Shown here in pieces: positions 31,762-38,975 of a stretch of DNA of 39,978 nt (positions are counted from its first letter, which is position 1; the number at the start of each line of letters is the position of its first letter). Both the position numbers and the translations under genes were made by a program. The notes under the pieces were generated by a model, which was not told the origin of the DNA, searched no databases, and saw only the letters and a list, made by a program, of their open reading frames with translations. The stretch is from SYAN01 sp964406345 (GTDB taxonomy: Bacteria; Actinomycetota; Actinomycetes; Nanopelagicales; Nanopelagicaceae), in assembly GCA_964406345.1 (NCBI GenBank), contig CAYORK010000011.1, forward strand, positions 1 through 39,978. The letters are read 5' to 3'.

Positions 31762-32610
31762 ATGACTCCTTTGGACGTGCTCTCCGTGGGAATCGCAACG
31801 GTCGACAACATCGTTCTCGTCGAACGCTATCCAGAGAAGGACGAGCGAGTGATTGCCCTGGAGCATGCTCGTTCCATTGGTGGCCCTGCGACGGTTGCTG
31901 CGATCACGATGTCGCGACTCGGGGTGAAGGTGGCCCTCTCTGCGGTCGTCGGAAGGGATGCCGGCGGGGATCTCATCATCGAAGTCTTGAAGCAGGAAGG
32001 TGTCGACACCTCCCTCGTCGAGCGAAGCGATACTCCAACGACGCAGAGCACGATCGTCATCTCGAAGAGCGAAGAGTCACGCGCCATCATGGTCAAACCT
32101 GAGCGCGTTGCCTCAACTCTTCCGAAGATCGAATTTCCGCCATGGATCCATGTCGATCACTTCGGTGCAGAAGTGATCAAGTCGTGGGGATTGAAGCGTG
32201 GTGGCGTCTCAAGGCTTTCGCTCGATGTCGGTTATCCCTTTCCAGGGCTCTCTTCTGCGGATTGGGATCTCTTCGTCCCTTCCGAGAAGATCACCACAGA
32301 TGTCTCTTCTGCTAAACGCGAGAAGAACATGGTCGTCATCTCACATGGTGAGCGAGGAAGTGCATACTCCGATGGCATCATCACGGGTCTCGAACCGGCG
32401 ATCGCAGTCGATGTCGTGAGCACTCTCGGCGCCGGAGATGTCTTCCATGGCGCGATGGTTGCCACGCAGGTGTGGGGGATGAGACTCGATGAGGCGACTG
32501 CCTTCGCCAATGTGGTCGCAGGTCTTTCATGTCGAGGACTCGACGGATATAGCGCTGTTCCTACGAAAGAAGAAGCGATGGATTATCTGAAGACAGGTGT
32601 GCGGTCATGA
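31762..32610 (+). CDS. PfkB-family sugar kinase, candidate 6-deoxy-6-sulfofructose kinase
   Basis: 282 residues, ribokinase/PfkB fold. The glycine-rich N-terminal motif is IGGPATVAA (39-47); the catalytic GAGD with Asp226 as base is at 223-226 (TLGAGDVFHGA). Overall layout and the N-terminal half resemble E. coli YihV. Of the sulfonate-contact residues I recall for YihV (Lys27, Asn109, Arg138), only the first aligns with a basic residue (Arg29); the others do not line up by eye, so the sulfonate site may be built differently or the substrate may differ. It lies directly upstream of, and overlaps (ATGA), the YihT-like aldolase, which supports 1-phosphorylation of sulfofructose. Confidence 0.82.
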   Translation: MTPLDVLSVGIATVDNIVLVERYPEKDERVIALEHARSIGGPATVAAITMSRLGVKVALSAVVGRDAGGDLIIEVLKQEGVDTSLVERSDTPTTQSTIVISKSEESRAIMVKPERVASTLPKIEFPPWIHVDHFGAEVIKSWGLKRGGVSRLSLDVGYPFPGLSSADWDLFVPSEKITTDVSSAKREKNMVVISHGERGSAYSDGIITGLEPAIAVDVVSTLGAGDVFHGAMVATQVWGMRLDEATAFANVVAGLSCRGLDGYSAVPTKEEAMDYLKTGVRS

Positions 32611-33467
32611 CATCACTTACTCCACTCTCACTCGCATCCGGCGGACTCGCCATGGTCGCTGTAGATCAACGCGAGGCGCTTCGTGGCATGTATGCGGCGA
32701 AGCGACCTGGTGTGATCGGCGATGATGTACTGACTGATTTCAAGGTGGCGGTCGCAGAGAGACTCTCTGATCTCGCATCTGGTCTCCTCGTCGATCTCGA
32801 TTTTGGCTTGAAACAGATCGTCGAGAGGCGAGCACTCGCTCCCAATTGCGGCTTGATCGCAGCTCAGGACCTTCTGATTGGACCTGCAGGTGGCGCAGCG
32901 ACGGATACCGCAATCGATGATCGCGTCGATGCTGCGGAGATGAAGAGACTTGGCGCCGTTGCGCTCAAGCTCTTGATCCTCTATCGATCTGATGAGAGCG
33001 CTGCGATGCGAAATGAGATGGCCAAGCAGTTCATCGATGGGGCAAAGAAAGAGGGGTTGATCTCCCTTGTAGAGATCATCGTCAAACCACCTCGCAATGG
33101 CGGAGAGTTCGATCGAGAGGTCGAGATCATCAATGCAGCCAAAGAGGCTTCTGCATGGGGCATGGATGTCTACAAGGCAGAGGTGCCCTTTGGCGGCAAG
33201 GCCAGCGATGATGAGATGAAACGTGTCTACGACGAGATGCATGATGCGATCGGTATTCCTTGGGTAGTCCTATCCAATGGAGTGGCAAAGGAAGACTTCG
33301 AACGTGCGGTGAGCCTTGCCTGTAAGTCAGGCGCGAAAGGTTTCCTCGCCGGTCGAGCAGTATGGGCGGATGTCGTCGGTGACGAGGATGAGCGAGCATC
33401 ACTCACTTCGATCTCAAGGCCACGACTTCAGCGTTTCATCGATGCAGTCAATGACAATCTGATTTAG
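32607..33467 (+). CDS. YihT-like class I aldolase, candidate sulfofructose-1-phosphate aldolase
   Basis: 286 residues, LacD/YihT family. Similarity to E. coli YihT is visible along the whole length: SGGLAMVAVDQREALRGM (11-28), VLTDFKVA (41-48), ALKLLILYRSDE (119-130), the Schiff-base lysine Lys190 in DVYKAEVPFGG, WVVLSNGV (219-226) and GFLAGRAVWADVVG (245-258). YihT cleaves sulfofructose-1-phosphate to DHAP and 3-sulfolactaldehyde. The last two motifs hold phosphate or sulfonate contacts in YihT. It is the most diagnostic gene for a sulfo-Embden-Meyerhof-Parnas route here. Tagatose-bisphosphate aldolase (LacD) is the main alternative, but no other lac/tagatose gene is nearby. The start overlaps the kinase stop. 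Confidence 0.88.
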   Translation: MTSLTPLSLASGGLAMVAVDQREALRGMYAAKRPGVIGDDVLTDFKVAVAERLSDLASGLLVDLDFGLKQIVERRALAPNCGLIAAQDLLIGPAGGAATDTAIDDRVDAAEMKRLGAVALKLLILYRSDESAAMRNEMAKQFIDGAKKEGLISLVEIIVKPPRNGGEFDREVEIINAAKEASAWGMDVYKAEVPFGGKASDDEMKRVYDEMHDAIGIPWVVLSNGVAKEDFERAVSLACKSGAKGFLAGRAVWADVVGDEDERASLTSISRPRLQRFIDAVNDNLI

Positions 33468-33516
33468 CCGATCCGGCTGATTCGGAAGTAAGAGATACGA
33501 GCGGAAAGGAATGACC

Positions 33517-33819
33517 ATGGCGAAGCGAGTGCCAGACTTCTTGCTTCATCACGATGGCGATTCAGTCGCGGTTGCGAATGATGACTTGCAACCAGGTGAG
33601 CTGTATGGCCTATCGGTGAAGGAGCAGACCGAGCACAAGGCGACCCTCAATCATGCGATCCCATTGGGACATAAGTTCGCATTGAAGGATCATGCAGAGG
33701 GCGAGGCGATCATCAAGTACGGCATTCAAGTCGGTGTCGCCAGTGAGCCGATCAAGAAAGGCGATTACGTACACACCCACAACATGAGGAGCTATCGATG
33801 GCAAGCAAGCCGCGCCTAA
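33517..33819 (+). CDS. suyA: Candidate (2R)-sulfolactate sulfo-lyase subunit alpha (SAF domain)
   Basis: 100 residues from ATG 33517; GGAAAGGA lies 6 bases upstream of it, whereas ATG 33511 would touch the ribosome binding site. It is a stand-alone SAF domain, as in the N-terminal part of altronate/galactarate dehydratases: NHAIPLGHKFALKD and the closing VHTHNMRSYRW are typical. In sulfolactate degraders SuyA and SuyB together split (R)-sulfolactate into pyruvate and sulfite. The split two-gene arrangement also occurs in UxaA-type dehydratases; the neighbours favour SuyA. The 3' end overlaps suyB by 22 bases. The 49-base spacer upstream is the longest since the permease genes. Confidence 0.8.
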   Translation: MAKRVPDFLLHHDGDSVAVANDDLQPGELYGLSVKEQTEHKATLNHAIPLGHKFALKDHAEGEAIIKYGIQVGVASEPIKKGDYVHTHNMRSYRWQASRA

Positions 33820-34964
33820 CCGGATACCGACGCCCTGATGGATCGATGGGCATACGCAATCACGTCATCATCCTTCCTGTTGATGACCTCTCCAATGCAG
33901 CAGCTGAGGCGGTAGCGAAGGTCGTTCCTGGAACGCTCGCACTTCCGCATGCTTTCGGTCGACTCCAGTTCGGTGAGGATCTCGAGCTGACTTTCCGAAC
34001 CCTTATCGGTACCGGACTCAATGGCAATGTCGCAGCAGTCGTCGTCATCGGCATCGAGCCGAAGTGGACTGAGCGCGTCGCCGCTGGTATCGCGAAGTCA
34101 GGAAAGCCGGTCGCTTCCTTCTCCATCGAAGGAAAGGGTGATCTGCAGACCATCGCTGACGCCGCACGTGTGGCGCAGGTCTTCTTGCAGGATGCTTCAG
34201 AGGTACAGCGAGAAGAAGCGCAGATCGGTGATCTCATCATGAGCATCAAATGCGGTGAATCCGACACCACCTCAGGTCTCGGGTCATGCCCCACTACGTC
34301 ACAGGCAGTCGATCGTTGGGTTGCTGCTGGTGGCACTGTCTTCTTCGGTGAGACATCGGAGCTGACCGGAGGTGAGCACCTGATCGCAGAGCGTTGCATT
34401 GATGATGCTTGCCGACGTGCTTTCCAGGAAACTTACGACAACTACATCAAGGTGATCGAGTCAACGGGTGCGAACCTCCTTGGATCGCAACCGACACAAG
34501 GCAACATCGCCGGTGGTCTCACGACCATCGAAGAGAAGGCGCTTGGCAACATCGCAAAGACCGGTTCTGTCCCAGTGATCGGAGTCTTGAAGCCAGCTGA
34601 AGCACCAGATCGCAAGAAGCAAGGTCTCTACTTCATGGACACCTCCTCCGCGGCAGCAGAGTGCGTCACTCTCATGGCAGCAGCGGGAGCCGTCGTCCAT
34701 CTCTTCCCGACCGGACAAGGGAACGTGATCGGTAATCCGATCGTCCCGGTCTTGAAGCTCACTGCCAACAAGAAGACGGCAGCGACGATGAAGGAGCACA
34801 TCGACCTTGATGTCGCAGGACTTCTCCGCCAGGAGTATGACCTGACGAAGGCAGGGGACATGATGATGGAGGTCATCGAGCGAACTGTGAATGGTCGTCT
34901 CTGTGCAGCAGAGGCGCTCGGTCACCGCGAGTACACCTTCACCAAGCTCTACATCTCGGCATAA
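33798..34964 (+). CDS. suyB: Candidate (2R)-sulfolactate sulfo-lyase subunit beta (UxaA family)
   Basis: 388 residues, UxaA/altronate-dehydratase C-terminal family. Conserved pieces: GYRRPDGSMGIRNHV (9-23), MSIKCGESDTTSGL, and GNIAGGLTTIEEKALGNIAK, a variant that I recall as typical of SuyB rather than of altronate dehydratase. Cysteines such as that in IKCGESD, GSCPT and AERCIDDAC could bind the iron the enzyme needs. With SuyA it would cleave the C-S bond of (R)-sulfolactate to give pyruvate and sulfite. The overlap with suyA implies balanced synthesis of the two subunits. No uronate-pathway gene (uxaC, uxaB, kdgK) is nearby, which argues against altronate. Confidence 0.82.
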   Translation: MASKPRLTGYRRPDGSMGIRNHVIILPVDDLSNAAAEAVAKVVPGTLALPHAFGRLQFGEDLELTFRTLIGTGLNGNVAAVVVIGIEPKWTERVAAGIAKSGKPVASFSIEGKGDLQTIADAARVAQVFLQDASEVQREEAQIGDLIMSIKCGESDTTSGLGSCPTTSQAVDRWVAAGGTVFFGETSELTGGEHLIAERCIDDACRRAFQETYDNYIKVIESTGANLLGSQPTQGNIAGGLTTIEEKALGNIAKTGSVPVIGVLKPAEAPDRKKQGLYFMDTSSAAAECVTLMAAAGAVVHLFPTGQGNVIGNPIVPVLKLTANKKTAATMKEHIDLDVAGLLRQEYDLTKAGDMMMEVIERTVNGRLCAAEALGHREYTFTKLYISA

Positions 34965-35022
34965 AGACTGAGTTAGATCACAGGTAAAGCTAAAGAGGAC
35001 ATAAAGAAAAGAGGACTGGTTC

Positions 35023-35979
35023 GTGATCGTCATCAGTGAGGATGTTTGGAGCGATGGTTTTGCCGAACTCGCGAAAACCCACACCACGGTTCACGAACCT
35101 GACCTCTGGTCCAGGCGAGATGACTTGAAGAAGTTGCTGGCCGATGCTGAGGCGCTCGTCGTGCGAAATCGCACACAGGTCAACGAAGAGCTCTTCGCCA
35201 TCGCACCGAAACTCAAAGTCGTCGGACGAGCCGGAGTCGGTCTCGACAATATCGATATCGATGCGGCCAACCGTCATGGTGTCGTTGTCTCTGCAGCCCT
35301 TGGTATCAATGCAGTGGCGGTAGGGGAGTTGACCCTTGGTCTCGCACTCGCCCTCCTTCGCAAAGTAACTGAACTTGATGCCTCGACCCGCAGCGGTGAA
35401 TGGAATCGAAAGGCCGGGGTTGAGATCTCCGGAAAGACTTGGGGAATGCTTGGCTTCGGCGCGACCGCTCGTGCGCTCGCCAAGCTTCTCAAAGGTTTCG
35501 ACGCGACGATCCTTGCCTACGATCCTTTCACCAAGGTCGATCCTGAGTTCGCGAAGGATACGAATACGACCTTGGTCTCTCTCGATGATGTGATCTCGCG
35601 TTCCGACGTCATCTCCCTACATATGCCTGCAACACCGGAGACGACGAAGGTGATCAATTCTGAGCGTCTTTCGAAGATGCGATCCCACGCAGTCATCGTC
35701 AACGTCGGCCGAGGTGAATTGATCGATGAAGCAGCGCTAGAAGAGGCGCTTACTTCACAAACGATCGCAGGCGCTGCACTTGATGTCCGAGAGAGCGAGC
35801 CGCCGAAGGATTCACGCTTCAGAGACCTTCCTAATGTGATCCTCACTCCCCATATTGCCGGCATCACGAAAGAGAGCCAAGCGAAGATCAACGAAGTGCT
35901 GGTCAATGAGGTGAAGAGCGCACTCACTGGTGGCGCCCCCTCATTCGCTGTCGGTGCGATCAAGGAGTTCAAGAAGTGA
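35023..35979 (+). CDS. slcC: SlcC-like D-isomer-type 2-hydroxyacid dehydrogenase, candidate (S)-sulfolactate dehydrogenase
   Basis: 318 residues from GTG 35023, family of D-3-phosphoglycerate dehydrogenase. The catalytic residues Arg230 (NVGRG), Glu259 (ESEP) and His277 (TPHIAG) are present, with a nucleotide-binding GFGATAR near 144-150. It lacks the ACT regulatory domain of biosynthetic SerA. SlcC of Chromohalobacter, from this family, oxidises (S)-sulfolactate to sulfopyruvate with NAD+; position between suyAB and a ComC-like gene suggests the same role. Glyoxylate/hydroxypyruvate reduction is the alternative. The 58-base spacer upstream (34965-35022) shows no clear promoter. Confidence 0.8.
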   Translation: MIVISEDVWSDGFAELAKTHTTVHEPDLWSRRDDLKKLLADAEALVVRNRTQVNEELFAIAPKLKVVGRAGVGLDNIDIDAANRHGVVVSAALGINAVAVGELTLGLALALLRKVTELDASTRSGEWNRKAGVEISGKTWGMLGFGATARALAKLLKGFDATILAYDPFTKVDPEFAKDTNTTLVSLDDVISRSDVISLHMPATPETTKVINSERLSKMRSHAVIVNVGRGELIDEAALEEALTSQTIAGAALDVRESEPPKDSRFRDLPNVILTPHIAGITKESQAKINEVLVNEVKSALTGGAPSFAVGAIKEFKK

Positions 35980-36986
35980 TGGAGGCCAATAAGGGAATCG
36001 AATTCGCCACTGCACTTCTCGTCGCTTCTGGTGTCGAAGATGGAAAGGCTACGACAACCGCTCGTGCCATCGTGGCGTCCGATGTCTGGGGGAATGCCTC
36101 GCATGGGTTGATGCGTCTTGGTTATTACTTGAGGCGGCTTTCTGCTGGTGGTATCAATGCAAAGGCGGGATTGAAAGAGATCTCATCTCGTCCAGCCGTG
36201 AGTGTCTATGACGGTGAGAATGGCTTAGGCCATTGGCAAGTGTGGGAAGGCGCGAAGTTAGGACTTCTTCGGGCACAAGAGTTTGGAATTTCACTCATCT
36301 CGATCTCAAATTCGAACCATTGTGGCGCGCTCGGTGTCTATCTCTATCCAGCTCTTGATGCGCATGCGATCTCTATCCTCTTCACCAACGGACCTGCAGT
36401 CATGCCTGCGGTAGGTGGCAATTCACCACTTCTCTCAACGAGTCCAATCGCTGCTGGAATCCCTGCCTCCCACCCGATGATCGTCGACCTTGCAACTTCT
36501 GCGGTCGCACGCGGAAAGATCGCTGCGAAAGCGAAAGAGGGCGGGACTATCCCCGCAGGTTGGGCAGTCGATCGCGAGGGGAACACCATCACCGATGCGA
36601 AGGAAGCCTTGAATGGGATGCTCGCACCTCTTGGCGGTGCGAAAGGATTCGCACTCGGCCTTCTCGTCGAATCGATGGTCGCAGGTCTGACTGCAGGATC
36701 ACTCTCAACTGAGATACCGGATATGTTCAATGAGTCAGATGATGCGAAAGGTCAGGGGATCTCGCACACCATCATCACGATCGATGCAGATGCGATCTCA
36801 GGATTAGAGGGGCGCAAGAGGCTCGATCAATTGAGCAAAAGCGTAAAAGAGACAGGTGGGCGCACTCCAGGTGCCTCACGTGTTCATCCTTCGAAGATCT
36901 CTGATGAGAAGTGCCAGATCGCACCTGCGGTCGTCGACGAACTCAACACGTGGGCTGAGAAGTTGGGCATCGACTCACGCATATGA
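35979..36986 (+). CDS. comC: ComC-like malate/lactate dehydrogenase (type 2), candidate (R)-sulfolactate dehydrogenase
   Basis: 335 residues from ATG 35979, which overlaps the slcC stop (TGATG). The Ldh_2/ComC fold is recognised by SHGLMRLGYYL (41-51), the catalytic-histidine region SNHCGALGVY (His114) and GGAKGFALGLLVESM. ComC reduces sulfopyruvate to (R)-sulfolactate; paired with SlcC it inverts (S)-sulfolactate, which SuyAB cannot cleave, to the R form. In this locus, where SQ-derived sulfolactate would be S, that pairing makes chemical sense. Alternatives in the family include malate, ureidoglycolate and 2,3-diketogulonate. The stop overlaps the exporter start (ATGA). Confidence 0.8.
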   Translation: MEANKGIEFATALLVASGVEDGKATTTARAIVASDVWGNASHGLMRLGYYLRRLSAGGINAKAGLKEISSRPAVSVYDGENGLGHWQVWEGAKLGLLRAQEFGISLISISNSNHCGALGVYLYPALDAHAISILFTNGPAVMPAVGGNSPLLSTSPIAAGIPASHPMIVDLATSAVARGKIAAKAKEGGTIPAGWAVDREGNTITDAKEALNGMLAPLGGAKGFALGLLVESMVAGLTAGSLSTEIPDMFNESDDAKGQGISHTIITIDADAISGLEGRKRLDQLSKSVKETGGRTPGASRVHPSKISDEKCQIAPAVVDELNTWAEKLGIDSRI

Positions 36987-37999
36987 AATTGACGCTAAAG
37001 AACCTAGCTTCATTCGGCGCCATCTCCCTCGGAGTAGCAATCGCATTCCTCATCAACTCATTCCAAGGCGCGATCTCGCCACTCTTCATCTCCATGCTCA
37101 TCGGACTTCTCATCACTAACACCATCGGGTGGAGCGAGAAGGAGGCGATGAGCTTTGCAGCAAAGCGGTGTCTTCGACTTGGTGTGGTGCTCCTCGGTTT
37201 TCAGATTTCATTCGATCAATTCGTTGAGGTCGGGCTCAAGGGCCTATTCGCCGTTATCGTCGTCGTTGTGGTGGTCTTTACCGGTGTAAGGATCGTGACT
37301 CGTCGCTTTGGACTTTCTCATTCCCTTTCCACTTTCATCGCGGGAGGTTTCGCGATTTGCGGAGCCACTGCCATCGCAGCAATATCTGCGACTTTGCTCA
37401 AGGGAAAGAGCGCGGATGATCAGAAGGAGATCAATCGAGATCTCTCCTACGCGGTGGCAATCGTCGCCCTCTGCGGGACGCTCTCCGTCTTCGTTCTTCC
37501 CTCCATTGCTCACCTCCTGGGACTCACTGACTCTGCGACTGGTGCATGGATCGGGGCTGCCGTCCATGATGTCGGCCAGGTCGTGGCGACGGCCTCACTC
37601 GTCTCGGACGAAGCGATCGAGTCTTCGATCATCGTAAAGCTAACTCGTGTGGTGATGCTCATTCCACTGGTCATCTATCTCACTCACGAAGCCGCCAAAG
37701 CCCTCAACAAGAGTGGGTCCGGCGAGAAAGTCTCACTTCGCTCTACTGGACCAGTCTTCGTACTCGGCTTCATCGCCGTTGCGATACTTGCAAACACCTT
37801 GACGCTCGATCCGATCATCATCGATGCAGGGAAAGAGGCTTCGAAGATATTCCTCTCAATCGGTCTATTTGCGATGGGCCTCGGCGTGAAATGGAAGTCA
37901 ATATCTCGCCTCGGCTCACGTCCGCTCCTTCTTGGGATATCACTCTGGATACTCTCTGCTGGCTTCGCCCTTTTGGTCGTCACCCTTTTCGGTTTCTAG
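36983..37999 (+). CDS. YeiH/PSE-family membrane transporter, candidate sulfite exporter (TauZ/SuyZ-like)
   Basis: 338 residues, about ten membrane helices. Family landmarks: GGFAICGATAIAAI, GAWIGAAVHDVGQVVATA and KLTRVVMLIPL. The family is annotated as putative sulfate exporters; members next to taurine and sulfolactate genes (TauZ, SuyZ) are thought to expel sulfite released by C-S cleavage (from memory). Here it is the last gene of the tightly overlapping slcC-comC series, so sulfite export at the end of the pathway is the best guess. No sulfite dehydrogenase gene is visible in the window, which makes export more necessary. Confidence 0.85.
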   Translation: MKLTLKNLASFGAISLGVAIAFLINSFQGAISPLFISMLIGLLITNTIGWSEKEAMSFAAKRCLRLGVVLLGFQISFDQFVEVGLKGLFAVIVVVVVVFTGVRIVTRRFGLSHSLSTFIAGGFAICGATAIAAISATLLKGKSADDQKEINRDLSYAVAIVALCGTLSVFVLPSIAHLLGLTDSATGAWIGAAVHDVGQVVATASLVSDEAIESSIIVKLTRVVMLIPLVIYLTHEAAKALNKSGSGEKVSLRSTGPVFVLGFIAVAILANTLTLDPIIIDAGKEASKIFLSIGLFAMGLGVKWKSISRLGSRPLLLGISLWILSAGFALLVVTLFGF

Positions 38000-38024
38000 T
38001 TCGTAAATCCCTCTCTCAAGGCGG

Positions 38025-38030
38025 TAAGTT
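38025..38030 (+). promoter_or_regulatory. Candidate -10 box (TAAGTT) of a leaderless GNAT transcript
   Basis: TAAGTT ends 6 bases before the ATG at 38037, the same spacing as at 23946. No ribosome binding site precedes the ATG. This supports the first of the two ATGs as the start and separates the GNAT-nagA pair from the sulfo-sugar operon. Confidence 0.4.
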
Positions 38031-38036
38031 CCCCGC

Positions 38037-38975
38037 ATGCAGATGGTCACTCGAGTAGCAACGACTGCGGATGTCCCGATCATCCAGGGAATCGTCGATG
38101 CCTATCAGCTCTCCTTTGACGCTAACGAGAAGAGAATGGGTGAGGCAGAAGCCCATGAATTGATCGAAGGCTTCTTCGAGCCCGCAACGACTCTGCTCTG
38201 TCGCCAAGGCTCAAGCGTTGATTGGGACTCGTTCATCTCGCTCCATCCTGACGAGAATCGGGAGAGGTTCTATCTCGACCTCTACTTCCTGCCTGATTGC
38301 ACCAATCTTGACGATCCCTTCTCTCTTGCGCTCTCCATCGCACGAGATCTGCATCCGCAGTGGCGACTCTGGCTTGGCGTACATCGAAGAGATGAGCGCT
38401 ATCGCGAGATGCTCGAAAGAAGGGGTTTCTCAATCCTTCGGAAGTACTGGTTGATGGAGGTAGAACTCGACGGGATTGAATCTGCGCCTCTTCCCGAGGG
38501 TCTCCATCTCGAAGAATTGAACCTTCTCGACGACCAGAGGAGACATGACTTTTGGCGTGTCCATCAAGATTCCTTTAGCGGTCATTTCGGATTCAAGGCT
38601 CGGGAGTTCGAGAACTGGAGTGAGTTGCTCCTTCGTAACATAGAGAACATGAAGACTCGCGTTTGGCTCCTGAGTTCTGGAAGAGAGCCCGTTGGCTTCG
38701 TTGAATGCACGGAGGAATTGCTCCATGAAGAGACCGCATATGTTGCCGGCCTTGGAGTGAGGCAACAGTTCCAAGGACGTGGTTATGGCGAGACCTTGCT
38801 GCGCTTTGCGATCCGCCATGAATTCGATTTGGGCAGAAAGAAGTTAGCTCTCAATGTCGATACTGGGAATGAGAGCGGTGCTCTTCGACTCTATGAGAAG
38901 GTGGGAATGAAGCCCATCTCGGAGTGGCATCAGTACGAGAATCTGGATTGGGCGCAAGGGGAGAAGTATCTGTGA
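38037..38975 (+). CDS. GNAT-family N-acetyltransferase, two-domain
   Basis: 312 residues, long enough for two GNAT folds, as in mycothiol synthase-like proteins. The C-terminal domain has the acetyl-CoA motif QGRGYG (246-251) with a following helix and the ALNVDTGNESGALRLYEKVG strand-helix. The N-terminal domain (1-140) is more degenerate. The start MQMVTR is preferred over ATG 38043 because of the leaderless promoter. It overlaps the next gene by GTGA. The substrate is unknown; coupling with a NagA-like gene may point to amino-sugar or cell-wall metabolism. Mycothiol synthase proper is possible but not supported by a motif I can name. Confidence 0.8.
   Translation: MQMVTRVATTADVPIIQGIVDAYQLSFDANEKRMGEAEAHELIEGFFEPATTLLCRQGSSVDWDSFISLHPDENRERFYLDLYFLPDCTNLDDPFSLALSIARDLHPQWRLWLGVHRRDERYREMLERRGFSILRKYWLMEVELDGIESAPLPEGLHLEELNLLDDQRRHDFWRVHQDSFSGHFGFKAREFENWSELLLRNIENMKTRVWLLSSGREPVGFVECTEELLHEETAYVAGLGVRQQFQGRGYGETLLRFAIRHEFDLGRKKLALNVDTGNESGALRLYEKVGMKPISEWHQYENLDWAQGEKYL

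Noticed and set aside
33517..34964. Altronate or galactarate dehydratase (UxaA/GarD) instead of sulfolactate sulfo-lyase
   Set aside because: No other uronate or aldarate gene is present, the SAF and catalytic parts are separate genes, and SlcC/ComC-like dehydrogenases, a TauZ-type exporter and a YihT-like aldolase surround them. It is kept as an alternative only.
35023..35979. Serine-biosynthetic phosphoglycerate dehydrogenase SerA
   Set aside because: At 318 residues it lacks the regulatory C-terminal domains and sits between suyB and a ComC-like gene, with no serine genes nearby.
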